Shown: piece by piece, positions 24,443 to 34,094 of the stretch
Position numbering within the stretch: position 1 is the first letter of the stretch
Layout of the letters: the number at the start of each line of letters is the position of its first letter
NCBI RefSeq assembly: GCF_900105355.1
Contig: NZ_FNSC01000001.1
Location: 4,402,001 to 4,466,000, forward strand
Direction: 5' to 3'
From: Pseudomonas anguilliseptica
GTDB taxonomy: Bacteria > Pseudomonadota > Gammaproteobacteria > Pseudomonadales > Pseudomonadaceae
Length of the DNA stretch: 64,000 bases
The notes under the pieces: model-generated
Databases searched by the model: none
Told to the model about the DNA's origin: nothing
What the model saw: the letters and a program-made list of their open reading frames with translations, nothing else
Program-made: the position numbers and the translations under genes

Positions 24443-25642
24443 TTAGGGAAACCCTGAAGAAGACTTCCTGAATTTGGCAAAATACCTGAACTCCACCCGC
24501 CGAGTTTTCCGATGAAGCAGATGACCTTCGCCGACGCCGAGTACGCCGGCAAGCGCAAGCAAACCCGCAAAGAGCTGTTCCTGATCGAGATGGATCAGGT
24601 TGTGCCGTGGAAGGGTTTGATTGCCTTGATCGAACCGCATTACCCCAAGGGTGAAGGCGGACGTCCAGCCTATCCGCTGATGGCGATGTTACGGGTTCAT
24701 TTGATGCAGAACTGGTTCGGCTACAGCGACCCGGCGATGGAGGAGTCTCTGTACGAGACCACCATCCTGCGCCAGTTTGCGGGTCTGAGCCTGGAGCGCA
24801 TTCCCGACGAAACCACCATCCTCAACTTCCGCCGATTGCTGGAGAAACACGAACTGGCTGCGGGCATCTTGGCCGTCATCAATGGCTATTTGGGTGACCG
24901 CGGTTTGTCATTGCGCCAAGGCACCATCGTCGATGCCACGCTGATCAATGCGCCGAGTTCGACCAAGAACAAGGACGGTAAGCGTGACCCGGAAATGCAC
25001 CAGACCAAGAAGGGAAACCAGTATTACTTCGGCATGAAGGCGCACATCGGCGTCGATGACGAGTCGGGTTTAGTGCATAGCGTGGTCGGCACGGCAGCCA
25101 ATGTTGCAGACGTTACTCAGGTCGACAAGCTGCTACACGGCAAAGAAAACATGGTGGGTGCCGACGCGGGTTACACCGGCGTAGAGAAGCGGCCAGAACA
25201 TGAAGGCCGTGAAGTGATCTGGCAGATCGCAGCCCGCCGCAGTACGTACAACACGTTGAGTAAGCGCAGCGCGCTGTACAAAGCCAAGCGCAAGATCGAG
25301 AAGGCCAAGGCGCAAGTTCGCGCCAAGGTCGAGCACCCGTTCCGGGTGATCAAGCGTCAGTTCGGTTATGTGAAGACGCGTTTCCGTGGCCTGGCCAAAA
25401 ACACCGCACAACTGGTAACGCTGTTCGCCCTGTCGAACCTGTGGATGGCCCGTCGACATTTGCTGACGAATGCAGGAGAGGTGCGCCTGTAATGTGGGAA
25501 ATGACCGCTGCGAGGTGCTCGCGGCGGCCAGAAACACCGAAATGAGCGGATGACTTGATCGTTTTTGATCAGTTTTCCGCTTTCAAAATCAGCGGAGGCT
25601 GAAGTTGACCGGAAATACAGGGCTACTTCAGACCATCCTTAG
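24443..25642 (+). mobile_element. complete IS5-family insertion sequence (1,192 bp) with TTAG target duplication
   Basis: The element runs 24447-25638 with imperfect terminal inverted repeats: left end GGAAACCCTGAAGAAG, right end complement GGATGGTCTGAAGTAG, sharing CTGAAG-AG. It is flanked by direct TTAG at 24443-24446 and 25639-25642, matching the YTAR target preference of the IS5 subgroup. Intact transposase and clean target duplication indicate a recent insertion. It lies between the GNAT gene and oprI, 379 bases ahead of the oprI start. Confidence 0.9.
24512..25492 (+). CDS. IS5-family transposase
   Basis: The 326-residue DDE transposase has an N-terminal DUF772-type domain (QVVPWKGLIALIEPHY, then PLMAMLRVHLMQNWFGYSDP). 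The first catalytic Asp lies in GTIVDATLINAPSSTKN (about residues 137-153), the second in VGADAGYTGVEKR, and the glutamate region in RAKVEHPFRVIKRQFGYVKTR (in short pieces). The frame is uninterrupted. Full length for the IS5 subgroup. Confidence 0.94.
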   Translation: MKQMTFADAEYAGKRKQTRKELFLIEMDQVVPWKGLIALIEPHYPKGEGGRPAYPLMAMLRVHLMQNWFGYSDPAMEESLYETTILRQFAGLSLERIPDETTILNFRRLLEKHELAAGILAVINGYLGDRGLSLRQGTIVDATLINAPSSTKNKDGKRDPEMHQTKKGNQYYFGMKAHIGVDDESGLVHSVVGTAANVADVTQVDKLLHGKENMVGADAGYTGVEKRPEHEGREVIWQIAARRSTYNTLSKRSALYKAKRKIEKAKAQVRAKVEHPFRVIKRQFGYVKTRFRGLAKNTAQLVTLFALSNLWMARRHLLTNAGEVRL

Positions 25643-25921
25643 ATCGCCTGACTGGGTATTTCGACACTCGCACAAGCCAAGCATTGCATCTGTCAGCGAT
25701 GCTTGTAGACCCTGCCCCCTCTGGCAATTCACGCATGGAAAACTGCGGCCTCACTTATCAGCCACCTTCAACAATCCGCGCAGCTAGAAAAGTGCTCTTA
25801 AACACTGCGCAAAGAACTGCCAAACGCCCTAGAACTGATTGTTTTTTAACCAAAAGATGACGAATAGGCGGCCAACTATGCATTAAACAGAAAAAAACTC
25901 TGGCGGCTTGCCTTGCCTCCG

Positions 25922-25949
25922 TTTACTTACTACAAGTTACAGGTAGTAT
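25922..25949 (+). promoter_or_regulatory. candidate oprI promoter
   Basis: TTTACT (25922-25927), 16-base spacer, TAGTAT (25944-25949), about 62 bases ahead of the expected translation region. It is a reasonable but not consensus sigma70 match. The rest of 25643-26017 holds no gene that I can support. Confidence 0.35.
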
Positions 25950-26017
25950 GTACCCCGGCTAATTTCCTACCATCAGGAAATTGCTTTTATGGAAAACTCC
26001 ACCTCAAGGGGAACACG

Positions 26018-26269
26018 ATGAACAACGTTCTGAAATTCTCTGCTCTGGCATTGGCCGCAGTTCTGGCTACCGGTTGCAGCAGCATGTCCAAAGAAACTGA
26101 AGCTCGTCTGACTGCAACTGAAGATGCAGCCGCTCGCGCTCAAGCCCGTGCCGACGAAGCCTACCGTAAGGCTGATGACGCTATGGCTGCTGCTCAGAAG
26201 GCTCAGCAAACTGCTGACGAAGCCAATGAGCGCGCTCTGCGTATGCTGGAAAAAGCCAGCCGCAAGTAA
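26018..26269 (+). CDS. oprI: major outer-membrane lipoprotein OprI (Lpp-like)
   Basis: The 83-residue lipoprotein has signal peptide [19 protein letters not shown] followed by Cys20 in the lipobox ATGC. The mature part is a continuous alpha-helical coiled coil rich in Ala, Glu and Lys with heptad pattern ([20 protein letters not shown]) and ends KASRK, whose terminal Lys is the residue joined to peptidoglycan in Lpp-type proteins. The ATG at 26018 follows AAGGGG. It ties outer membrane to peptidoglycan. The next gene encodes an L,D-transpeptidase, the enzyme class that makes this linkage. Confidence 0.96.
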
Positions 26270-26287
26270 TAGCTCACTAGGCTATGA

Positions 26288-26320
26288 CAAGCCGACCCAG
26301 TTTTCTGGGTCGGCTTTTTT
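26288..26320 (+). terminator. intrinsic terminator after oprI
   Basis: Stem AAGCCGACCCAG / CTGGGTCGGCTT with a TTTT loop, followed by a T-run. Strong terminator fitting a highly expressed lipoprotein gene. Confidence 0.9.
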
Positions 26321-26354
26321 ATTGCCAAGAGAATATGTCGCCCTTCAACAGGCA

Positions 26355-26390
26355 ATAAAAAACCCGTTAGCGCTTACGATAACGGGCTCT
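26355..26390 (-). terminator. intrinsic terminator of the L,D-transpeptidase gene
   Basis: Stem CCCGTTA (26363-26369) / TAACGGG (26380-26386) with a 10-base loop; on the minus strand it is followed by TTTTTTATTG. Confidence 0.75.
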
Positions 26391-26405
26391 TTAAACAAAC
26401 TGAAA

Positions 26406-27359
26406 TCAGATAGCAGACTCACTCACTGCCATGGCCTGATCAGGTTGAGCAATTTCAACCGGCAAACCGTCTTCAGCAGCTACTACTTCGCGCAGCATTT
26501 CCCAGTCCAGACGCAGGTCGGCGAACTGATCATTTTTCAGCAGCGCATTGATTACAGCGGTGTGCTTATCGACAACCGAAGCATCACCAGAATCTTCCAA
26601 AGGTGCGTGCGCTTCCAGATAAACCTTACCGCCACTGCGACCGAACTTGTAGGGCTCGTTAATAATGCGCACCGAAGTACCTACGGAAACCATCGATGCC
26701 AGCTTCAGTACGTTGTGGTTAAGCATGCGGAAACAGCCATGACTGACACGCATACCAATACCAAACTTCTTGTTGGAGCCATGAATCAGGTAACCCGGCA
26801 CCGACAAACCTAACTTGTATGGACCAAGCGGATTATTAGGACCTGGCGGCACGTAAGCCGGCAACGGATCGCCATCGGCCGCATGCTCTTCGCGGATCGA
26901 CTTAGGTGGCGTCCAGCCTGGGTTAGGCGTTTTGGCCGTGATACGCGCATTGGCAACCGGCGAACTCCAGCCCTCGCGACCAATTCCCAGCGGATAGGTG
27001 TAAACCACGTTACGACCTTTCGGGTAGTAATACAGGCGGTACTCCGCAAGGTTGATCACGATGCCTTCGCGCGGACCAGGCGGCAGAATGTAGCGCGTCG
27101 GCAAAATAATCTCGTTACCGGCACCCGGAAGCCAAGGATCAACACCCGGGTTAGCCACAACCATCTCCAGATAACCCAGATCATTGACCACACCCAGATC
27201 GGCAAAGGTGTCTTCATACTTGGCCTTGATCACCTGCACTTCGCCAACGATATCCTCACCAGGTGGCGGCAGAGGAAACTCGAGGGCATTGGCAGAGGCT
27301 ACCGCAAAGACAGCGGCAAGCGGCAGGCAGCGGGTGACGGCAAGGGCACGCGACAACAT
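26406..27359 (-). CDS. L,D-transpeptidase (ErfK/YbiS/YkuD family)
   Basis: The 317-residue periplasmic enzyme has a signal peptide (MLSRALAVTRCLPLAAVFAV, cleaved after ANA). A LysM-like N-terminal region reads PGVDPWLPGAGNEIILP, and the YkuD catalytic domain has the conserved IHGSNKKFGIGMRVSHGCFRM in pieces, with nucleophile Cys209 in SHGC. This family forms 3-3 peptidoglycan crosslinks or attaches Lpp-like lipoproteins to peptidoglycan. Convergent placement next to oprI suggests that OprI is the substrate. The ATG at 27359 is preferred over an upstream ATG because AGGA lies at the right spacing and the signal peptide begins there. Confidence 0.9.
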   Translation of the reverse strand: MLSRALAVTRCLPLAAVFAVASANALEFPLPPPGEDIVGEVQVIKAKYEDTFADLGVVNDLGYLEMVVANPGVDPWLPGAGNEIILPTRYILPPGPREGIVINLAEYRLYYYPKGRNVVYTYPLGIGREGWSSPVANARITAKTPNPGWTPPKSIREEHAADGDPLPAYVPPGPNNPLGPYKLGLSVPGYLIHGSNKKFGIGMRVSHGCFRMLNHNVLKLASMVSVGTSVRIINEPYKFGRSGGKVYLEAHAPLEDSGDASVVDKHTAVINALLKNDQFADLRLDWEMLREVVAAEDGLPVEIAQPDQAMAVSESAI

Positions 27360-27434
27360 CCGGAAATTCCTGACGAAAATGGTTGGTGAAAGTGGGAGGC
27401 GATTGTACACCGATTGATCAGCTGCTTGGATAGC

Positions 27435-27716
27435 TCAACGCCCTGGCAATGCTGGGCGATCACCGCGTTTCTGCGCCTCAAGCATGGCCCGGCACGCCGG
27501 ACACAAGCGCTTGTCACGCAGCATCGTCTTATCCAGGTCGCGCCATACTGGCTGCGCGGGCAACAAACCACCGCACAATGTGCGATCGGCAAACTGCCCC
27601 AACTCAAGCTGGCGCGCCAGCAGATGTACACGCACTTCGCGGCAGGCGAACAGGTCAAGCTGCTCGTCGGGCTCGATCAGTTGATAGGCGTGCAAGGACC
27701 AGGCAGGGCGCGGCAT
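27435..27716 (-). CDS. conserved small protein with CxxC motif
   Basis: The 93-residue protein has no signal peptide. It has a beta/alpha-like N-terminal half (WSLHAYQLIEPDEQLDLFAC) and a C-terminal LCPACRAMLEAQKR that could bind a metal. I do not recognise a family with a known role. It lies in line with tesA upstream and the L,D-transpeptidase downstream on the same strand. Confidence 0.65.
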   Translation of the reverse strand: MPRPAWSLHAYQLIEPDEQLDLFACREVRVHLLARQLELGQFADRTLCGGLLPAQPVWRDLDKTMLRDKRLCPACRAMLEAQKRGDRPALPGR

Positions 27717-27774
27717 TGAGGGCTCCAGTGAGGGGTCGCCACATTAGCCGAAAGGCACGGTACAGAAAAGCCTG

Positions 27775-28380
27775 TCAGAGCAAAGGTTTCAGGGTCGGCC
27801 ATACGTTTTCCAAGAGCTTGGGCTGCGCCTCGGCCGTGGGGTGAATGCCATCGTTCTGCATCAGCGAAGGCACGCCACCTACGCCCTCCAGCACAAAAGG
27901 CACCAGGGCGGCATCATGTGCCTGCGCCACCTTGGGGAACACCTCAGCGAACGCCGTGGTATAGCGCACGCCATAATTCGGCGGTAGCTGCATGCCGAGG
28001 ATCAGTACCTTGGCCCCTGTCTTTTGTGATTGCTGAACCATGGCCGCAAGGTTTTGTTGTAATTGCGCAGGTGGCTGGCCGCGCAGGCCATCGTTCCCAC
28101 CCAGCTCGATAATCACCAGCTTCGGTTGATGCTCTGCAAGCAGCGCAGGCAGCCGTGCGGCACCGCCTGCACTGGTGTCGCCACTGATCGACGCATTGAC
28201 CACCTGATGGTCAAAACCCTCTTCGGCCAGGCGCTTTTCCAGCAAAGCGACCCAACCCTGGCGGGTATCCAGGCCAAAAGCCGCGCTGATACTATCGCCG
28301 ACGACCAGTACGGTACCCGCGAACGCCGCAGGCCCCCACAGCAGCAGGCTCAGGGCAGTACCGATCAACCACTTACGCAT
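27775..28380 (-). CDS. tesA: TesA-type SGNH esterase (thioesterase I/arylesterase)
   Basis: The 201-residue periplasmic hydrolase acts on acyl-CoA and other short to medium esters. It has signal peptide MRKWLIGTALSLLLWGPAAFA and the SGNH blocks: GDS with Ser30, Gly69, GGND with Asn96, and DGIHP with Asp177/His180. The frame extends upstream, but the ATG at 28380 begins the signal peptide. It is divergent from the ABC-transporter ATPase 10 bases away, so the promoters overlap each other's coding starts, an arrangement common to tesA/ybbA pairs. Confidence 0.93.
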   Translation of the reverse strand: MRKWLIGTALSLLLWGPAAFAGTVLVVGDSISAAFGLDTRQGWVALLEKRLAEEGFDHQVVNASISGDTSAGGAARLPALLAEHQPKLVIIELGGNDGLRGQPPAQLQQNLAAMVQQSQKTGAKVLILGMQLPPNYGVRYTTAFAEVFPKVAQAHDAALVPFVLEGVGGVPSLMQNDGIHPTAEAQPKLLENVWPTLKPLL

Positions 28381-28390
28381 TGGATTCTCC

Positions 28391-29074
28391 ATGAGCTCAA
28401 GCATTCTCACCGCGCGAAACCTTAGCAAAGTGGTCCCCAGCACGGAAGGCGAGCTAACCATACTCCATGATCTGTCGCTGGGGCTGGTTTCCGGTGCCAG
28501 CCTGGCGATTGTTGGCAGCTCCGGCTCGGGCAAATCCACCCTGCTCGGCCTGCTGGCCGGGCTCGACCTGCCCAGTAGCGGCAGCGTGGTGCTGGCCGGC
28601 AACGACCTGGCCAGCCTCGATGAAGATCAACGTGCGCGCGTGCGCGCCGAGCACGTCGGCTTCGTCTTTCAGTCTTTCCAGTTGCTCGACAGCCTGAACG
28701 CCCTGGAAAACGTCATGCTGCCACTTGAGCTAGAAGGCCACGCCGATGCCCGCCAGCGCGCCAGCGCCCTGCTCGAGCGCGTCGGCCTTGGGGAGCGCTT
28801 GACCCACTACCCACGTCAGCTCTCCGGTGGCGAACAACAACGTGTGGCGATCGCCCGAGCCTTCGCCGCCGAACCCGCTGTGCTGTTTGCCGACGAACCA
28901 ACCGGCAACCTCGACAGCCACACCGGCGAGCGCATCAGCGACCTGCTGTTTGAACTGAACCAGGAGCGCGGCGCGACACTGGTTCTGGTCACCCATGACG
29001 AGCGCCTGGCGCACCGCTGCCAACGCCTGATCCGTCTGGAGGGCGGCCACCTGGTCGACCACGTGGAACCCTGA
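28391..29074 (+). CDS. ABC transporter ATP-binding protein (YbbA/LolD-like)
   Basis: The 227-residue ATPase has Walker A GSSGSGKST (42-50), Q-loop FVFQSFQLL, signature LSGGEQQRVAIARA (about 140-153), Walker B VLFADEPTGNLD (about 160-171) and H-loop LVTHDERLA. It pairs with the FtsX-type permease that starts on its stop codon (TGATG overlap). The YbbA-YbbP pair beside tesA is conserved in gammaproteobacteria; the transported substrate is unknown. Confidence 0.93.
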   Translation: MSSSILTARNLSKVVPSTEGELTILHDLSLGLVSGASLAIVGSSGSGKSTLLGLLAGLDLPSSGSVVLAGNDLASLDEDQRARVRAEHVGFVFQSFQLLDSLNALENVMLPLELEGHADARQRASALLERVGLGERLTHYPRQLSGGEQQRVAIARAFAAEPAVLFADEPTGNLDSHTGERISDLLFELNQERGATLVLVTHDERLAHRCQRLIRLEGGHLVDHVEP

Positions 29075-31572
29075 TGAAACAACTGCCATTTACCCGCCTG
29101 CTCTCCCTCGCTAGCCGTCAGCTGCTGCGTGATGCCCGCGCCGGCGAGTTGCGCGTGCTGTTCTTTGCGCTACTGATCGCGGTCGCAGCCAGCACGGCCA
29201 TCGGCTATTTCAGCGCACGTCTGAATGACGGCATGCTGCTGCGCGCCACCGAGTTTCTTGCTGCCGACCTACGCCTGACCGGCAGCTCGCCCAGCGCGCC
29301 CGAACAGATCAGCACGGGCAAACAGCTGGGATTGGAACACGCGCAGCTGGTCGAATTCTCCAGCGTGGTGGCCAGCGATGCTGGTATCCAATTGGCCAGC
29401 ATCAAGGCAGCGGACAGCGCCTACCCGCTACGGGGCCAACTGAAGAGTGCCGCCGCGCTGTATGACGCTGAACAAATCGGCACCGGCCCGCAGCCCGGTG
29501 AAGCCTGGGCCGAAGCCCGCCTGTTTGTCGCCCTCAACCTGAAACCCGGCGACAGCGTTGAAGTCGGCGCCAAAACGCTGCGACTGACCCGCGTATTGAC
29601 CTTTCTCCCAGATGAAGCCGGTGACTTCTACAGCCTGACCCCGCACCTGCTGATGCACCTGGATGACCTGGCCGCCACCGGCGTGGTGCAACCCGGCAGC
29701 CGCGTGCGTTATCAGGAATTGTGGCGTGGCGAAGCGGATGCCTTGGCGCAGTACCGCCAGGGCATCACCCTCGCGTCCAACCAGCGCCTGGAAGACGCCA
29801 AAGATGGCAACCGTCAGGTCGGCAGCGCCTTGGGCCGCGCCGAGCGTTATTTGAATCTCGCCAGCCTGGCCGCCGTGTTGCTGGCCGGGGTTGCGGTGGC
29901 GCTGTCGGCGGCGCGCTTTGCCGCCAGGCGTTTCGATGCCAGTGCACTGCTGCGCTGCCTGGGACTATCCCGTAACCAGGCACTCGGCCTGTTCAGTCTG
30001 CAACTGGCGCTGCTGGGGGTTACTGCCAGCCTGATCGGCGCATTGCTGGGCTGGCTGGCGCAGCTGGCGCTGTTCAATCTGCTGCAAGACCTCCTGCCAG
30101 CGCAGATCCCACCCGGCAATCTGTGGCCAGCGCTGGCCGGCATGGCCACCGGACTGGTCGCTCTCGCCGGCTTTGCCTTACCGCCACTGGCCGCATTAGG
30201 CCGTGTACCGCCATTGCGCGTTCTGCGTCGCGACCTGCTGCCGGTGCCGGTCAGTTCCTGGCTGGTGTATGGCGCTGCCTTGCTGGCGCTGGGCCTGATC
30301 ATGTGGCGGTTGAGCCTCGATCTGCAGCTGACCTTTGCCTTGCTCGGCGGCGGCCTGGTTACCGCGCTGCTGCTCGGAGGCCTGCTGTTGTTCGGCCTGC
30401 AGAGCCTACGCCGCATGCTGGCCGGCGCATCGCTGCCTTGGCGGCTGGGACTGGGCCAATTACTGCGCCACCCACTGGCTGCTGCCGGGCAGTCGCTGGC
30501 CTTTGGCCTGATCATTCTGGCCATGGCGCTAATTGCTCTGCTACGCGGCGAGCTGCTCGATACCTGGCAGGATCAGCTGCCCGAAAATGCGCCCAACCAC
30601 TTTGCGCTGAATATCCTGCCGGCAGACAAGGACGCCTTCGCTGCTCGCCTTAACGAATTATCACCGCATCCCGCGCCACTGTTCCCCGTGGTGCCCGGGC
30701 GCCTGGTGATGATCAATGGCGAACCGGTACGGCAGATCGTCAGCAAGGAATCCCAGGGTGAGCGGGCGATTCGCCGTGACCTGAGCCTGACCTGGGCTGC
30801 GGACCTGCCTGCGGATAACAACCTCATCGCTGGCAGTTGGTGGACGGATGCCAATAGCAGCGAATTGCCCGGCGTGTCGGTGGAATCCGAACTGGCCGAA
30901 AGCCTGAAGCTGAGACTGGGCGACCGCCTGAGCTTCAGCGTCGGCGGCCTTAACCGCGATGCGGTGGTCAGCAGCCTGCGTGAAGTGGACTGGAACAACT
31001 TCCAGCCCAACTTCTACATGATCTTCCAGCCCGGCACTCTTCAAGACCTGCCGGTAACCTACCTGACCAGCTTCTACCTGCCGCCGCAGTACGAAAAACA
31101 GCTGGTCGAGCTGTCGCGCACCTTCCCGGCCGTCACCCTGCTGCAGGTCGAGGCGCTGCTGGCACAATTGCGCAGCATCCTCGCCCAGGTCACCCTGGCC
31201 ATCGAGTTTGTTCTGCTGTTCGTGCTGGCTGCAGGTCTTGCCGTGCTGTTCGCCGGGCTGCAGGCGACGCTGGATGAGCGTATCCGCCAGGGCGCTCTGC
31301 TACGTGCCCTGGGAGCCGAGCGCAAGCTGCTGATCAAGGCGCGTCGTGCGGAGTTCGGCCTGCTTGGCGCCTCAAGCGGCCTGCTGGCGGCCTTTGGCTG
31401 TGAGTTGATCAGCTTCCTGCTCTATCGATTTGCCTTCGCCCTCACCTGGCAACCACACCCCTGGCTGCTCCTGCTGCCATTGATCGGTGCACTGCTGGTG
31501 GGTACGGCCGGCGTTATCGGTACGCGCAGAGCGCTCAACATCAGCCCGCTGACGGTGCTGCGCGAGGGCTGA
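29074..31572 (+). CDS. FtsX-family ABC transporter permease (YbbP-like)
   Basis: The 832-residue inner-membrane protein has an N-terminal helix (about residues 23-45), a large periplasmic MacB-like domain (about 45-255), a first FtsX block of helices (about 258-500), a second periplasmic part (about 505-705) and a second helix block to the end (for example LAIEFVLLFVLAAGLAVLFAG and PWLLLLPLIGALLVGTAG). Two FtsX domains in one chain are typical of YbbP, which works with YbbA. Translationally coupled with the ATPase by a one-base overlap. Confidence 0.9.
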   Translation: MKQLPFTRLLSLASRQLLRDARAGELRVLFFALLIAVAASTAIGYFSARLNDGMLLRATEFLAADLRLTGSSPSAPEQISTGKQLGLEHAQLVEFSSVVASDAGIQLASIKAADSAYPLRGQLKSAAALYDAEQIGTGPQPGEAWAEARLFVALNLKPGDSVEVGAKTLRLTRVLTFLPDEAGDFYSLTPHLLMHLDDLAATGVVQPGSRVRYQELWRGEADALAQYRQGITLASNQRLEDAKDGNRQVGSALGRAERYLNLASLAAVLLAGVAVALSAARFAARRFDASALLRCLGLSRNQALGLFSLQLALLGVTASLIGALLGWLAQLALFNLLQDLLPAQIPPGNLWPALAGMATGLVALAGFALPPLAALGRVPPLRVLRRDLLPVPVSSWLVYGAALLALGLIMWRLSLDLQLTFALLGGGLVTALLLGGLLLFGLQSLRRMLAGASLPWRLGLGQLLRHPLAAAGQSLAFGLIILAMALIALLRGELLDTWQDQLPENAPNHFALNILPADKDAFAARLNELSPHPAPLFPVVPGRLVMINGEPVRQIVSKESQGERAIRRDLSLTWAADLPADNNLIAGSWWTDANSSELPGVSVESELAESLKLRLGDRLSFSVGGLNRDAVVSSLREVDWNNFQPNFYMIFQPGTLQDLPVTYLTSFYLPPQYEKQLVELSRTFPAVTLLQVEALLAQLRSILAQVTLAIEFVLLFVLAAGLAVLFAGLQATLDERIRQGALLRALGAERKLLIKARRAEFGLLGASSGLLAAFGCELISFLLYRFAFALTWQPHPWLLLLPLIGALLVGTAGVIGTRRALNISPLTVLREG

Positions 31573-31605
31573 TAGACTCGCGCACCACCCTCAGCAAGCT
31601 GAACC

Positions 31606-32103
31606 ATGAGCCGTTATCGCCCACCCCGCTCCGCCGGCACGCCCTTGATCACCCCCGAGGGCGAGGCGCGCATGCGCGCCGAACTGCATGAGCTGTGGCA
31701 TGTACGCCGCCCTCAGGTTACCCAGTCGGTCAGTGAAGCCGCCGCCCAGGGCGACCGCTCGGAGAACGCCGAATACACCTACGGCAAGAAGATGCTGCGC
31801 GAGATCGACAGCCGCGTACGCTTTCTGACCAAGCGCCTGGAAAACCTCAAGGTCGTCAGCGCCCGCCCCAGTGACCCGGACAAGGTCTACTTCGGCGCCT
31901 GGGTTACCCTTGAAGACGAAGATGGGAGTGAAGCGCGCTACCGCATCGTCGGCCCGGATGAGCTGGATCTGAAAAACAATCTGATCAGCATCGATTCTCC
32001 CTTAGCCCGCGCCCTGGTCGGCAAGAGCCTGGACGCCGAAGTACGGGTACAGACGCCAACCGGCGAGAAGACCTGGTACATCGTCGCGATCGACTACCCG
32101 TGA
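31606..32103 (+). CDS. greB: transcription elongation factor GreB
   Basis: The 165-residue protein rescues backtracked RNA polymerase by stimulating transcript cleavage. The N-terminal coiled coil carries the acidic tip ([20 protein letters not shown], about residues 49-68, with the Asp and Glu that reach the polymerase active site). The C-terminal FKBP-like domain holds [17 protein letters not shown]. The longer N-terminus and YTYGKK favour GreB over GreA. Its stop overlaps the mnmC start (GTGA). Confidence 0.93.
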   Translation: MSRYRPPRSAGTPLITPEGEARMRAELHELWHVRRPQVTQSVSEAAAQGDRSENAEYTYGKKMLREIDSRVRFLTKRLENLKVVSARPSDPDKVYFGAWVTLEDEDGSEARYRIVGPDELDLKNNLISIDSPLARALVGKSLDAEVRVQTPTGEKTWYIVAIDYP

Positions 32104-34094
32104 CCACGCCGAGCATGCCCTCCGCACCTGACACCGCACCCCATCAAGCCCGCCTTGAGTGGGATGAGCAGGGCCAGCCGCTTTCCAGTCAGTTCGCCGA
32201 TGTGTATTTCTCCAACGAGAACGCTCTGGCCGAAACCCGTTATGTGTTTCTCGCCAACAACCTGCTGCCTGAGCGCTTCGCCGCGCTGACGGCCGATCAG
32301 CAGCTGGTGATCGGTGAAACAGGCTTCGGCACCGGACTGAATTTTCTCTGCGCCTGGCAGCTGTTCGAGCAGCACGCCACGGCAACTGCGCGCCTGCACT
32401 TTGTCAGCGTGGAAAAGTACCCGCTTAACCATGCTGATCTGCAACGCGCCCTGGCGTTGTGGCCGGAACTGGCGCCCTATGCCGAACAGCTGCTGGCGCA
32501 GTACGTGGCGCTGCATCCGGGTTTTCAGCGCCTGGTATTTGCTGACGGGCGCATTGTTCTGACCTTGCTGATTGGCGATGCACTTGAGCTGTTCGGGCAA
32601 CTGGATGCTCAGGTCGACGCCTGGTTTCTCGACGGCTTCGCCCCGGCAAAGAACCCGGATATGTGGACGCCGGAGTTGTTCGCCGAACTGGCCCGGCTGT
32701 CCCATGCCAGCACCACCCTGGGCACCTTTACCAGCACCGGCTATGTACGCCGCCGCCTGAACGACGCCGGCTTCAAGATGAAGCGTGTGCCGGGCCTGGG
32801 GAAAAAATGGGAAGTGCTTAAAGGTATCTTTGTTGGGACAACTGAGGCGACCGAAAAGCCCTGGTTTGCTCGCCCACCGCAACCTGCCGGCGCCCGTACT
32901 GCATTGGTGATCGGCGCCGGTCTAGCCGGTTGCGCCACAGCCGCCAGCCTGGCTCAGCGCGGCTGGCAGGTCACGCTATTGGAGCGGCACGCCGCCATCG
33001 CTCAGGAAGCCTCGGGTAACCCACAAGGCGTGCTTTATCTCAAGCTTTCAGCTCATCACACCACGCTGTCACGCCTGATCGTCAGCGGCTACGGCTATAG
33101 CCGACGACTGCTGGAGCAACTGGATAGAGGCACTGACTGGGATAGCTGCGGGGTGCTGCAACTGGCTTTCGACGCCAAAGAAGCGCAGCGCCAGGCGCAA
33201 CTTGCAGCGGCCTTTCCCGCCGACTTGCTGTGCGCCCTGGATAAAATCGCTGCCGAAGCCAAGGCCGGCATCCCACTGCCAGCTGGCGGCCTGTTCTACC
33301 CCGAAGCGGGTTGGGTGCATCCGCCAGCGCTGTGTGCACTGTTTAGCCAGCAGCCGAATATTCAGCTGCAACTGCATCAGGAGGCGCTGGAGCTGCGCCG
33401 TGACGGTGGCAACTGGCAGGCCTGGAATGGCGAGCAACTGCTGGCCAGCGCCAGTGTCGTGGTGCTGGCCAGTGCCGCCGAGATCAAGGGATTTACCCAA
33501 AGCGCAGGCCTGCCGCTTAAACGTATCCGCGGGCAGATCAGCCGCTTACCTGCCACCGCAGCCAGTCGCGCATTGAACACCGTGGTATGCGCCGAGGGCT
33601 ACGTTGCGCCGGCCCGCCGGAATGAACACACCCTTGGCGCAAGCTTCGATTTCAACAGCGACGACCTGACACTGAACAGCGCCGATTACGCAAGCAACCT
33701 GCAGCTATTGGACGAGATATCACCAGAGTTTTCCGGCGCACTGAATGCTTCAGCACTCGACCCTGAAAACCTGCAAGGCCGCGCCGCATTTCGCTGCACC
33801 AGTCCGGATTACCTGCCGATTGTCGGCCCTTTGGCCGATACCGCCGCCTTTACCCAGGCCTATGCGGTGCTGGGCAAGGATGCCCGACAGGTACCGGATA
33901 CGCCCTGCCCCTGGCTGGATGGCCTGTATATCAATAGCGGCCACGGCTCACGCGGGCTGATCACCGCACCGCTGTCCGGTGAGCTGATTGCCGCCTGGCT
34001 GAATAACGAGCCGCTGCCCGTGCCTGCCGATGTGGCACAGGCCTGCCACCCCAATCGCTTTGCCTTGCGTGCGCTGATCCGCAATAAACCGTAG
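32100..34094 (+). CDS. mnmC: bifunctional tRNA (mnm5s2U34)-methyltransferase/FAD-dependent cmnm5s2U34 oxidoreductase
   Basis: Completes 5-methylaminomethyl-2-thiouridine at the wobble position of tRNA. The 664-residue product has an N-terminal methyltransferase (about 1-240; [18 protein letters not shown] and [16 protein letters not shown]). The C-terminal FAD oxidoreductase starts with the dinucleotide-binding fingerprint [20 protein letters not shown] (about 263-282) and ends with [23 protein letters not shown] at 32100 gives a four-base overlap with greB; an ATG at 32115 is the alternative start. The TAG stop (34092-34094) lies inside the left arm of a palindromic repeat. Confidence 0.94.
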   Translation: MTTPSMPSAPDTAPHQARLEWDEQGQPLSSQFADVYFSNENALAETRYVFLANNLLPERFAALTADQQLVIGETGFGTGLNFLCAWQLFEQHATATARLHFVSVEKYPLNHADLQRALALWPELAPYAEQLLAQYVALHPGFQRLVFADGRIVLTLLIGDALELFGQLDAQVDAWFLDGFAPAKNPDMWTPELFAELARLSHASTTLGTFTSTGYVRRRLNDAGFKMKRVPGLGKKWEVLKGIFVGTTEATEKPWFARPPQPAGARTALVIGAGLAGCATAASLAQRGWQVTLLERHAAIAQEASGNPQGVLYLKLSAHHTTLSRLIVSGYGYSRRLLEQLDRGTDWDSCGVLQLAFDAKEAQRQAQLAAAFPADLLCALDKIAAEAKAGIPLPAGGLFYPEAGWVHPPALCALFSQQPNIQLQLHQEALELRRDGGNWQAWNGEQLLASASVVVLASAAEIKGFTQSAGLPLKRIRGQISRLPATAASRALNTVVCAEGYVAPARRNEHTLGASFDFNSDDLTLNSADYASNLQLLDEISPEFSGALNASALDPENLQGRAAFRCTSPDYLPIVGPLADTAAFTQAYAVLGKDARQVPDTPCPWLDGLYINSGHGSRGLITAPLSGELIAAWLNNEPLPVPADVAQACHPNRFALRALIRNKP

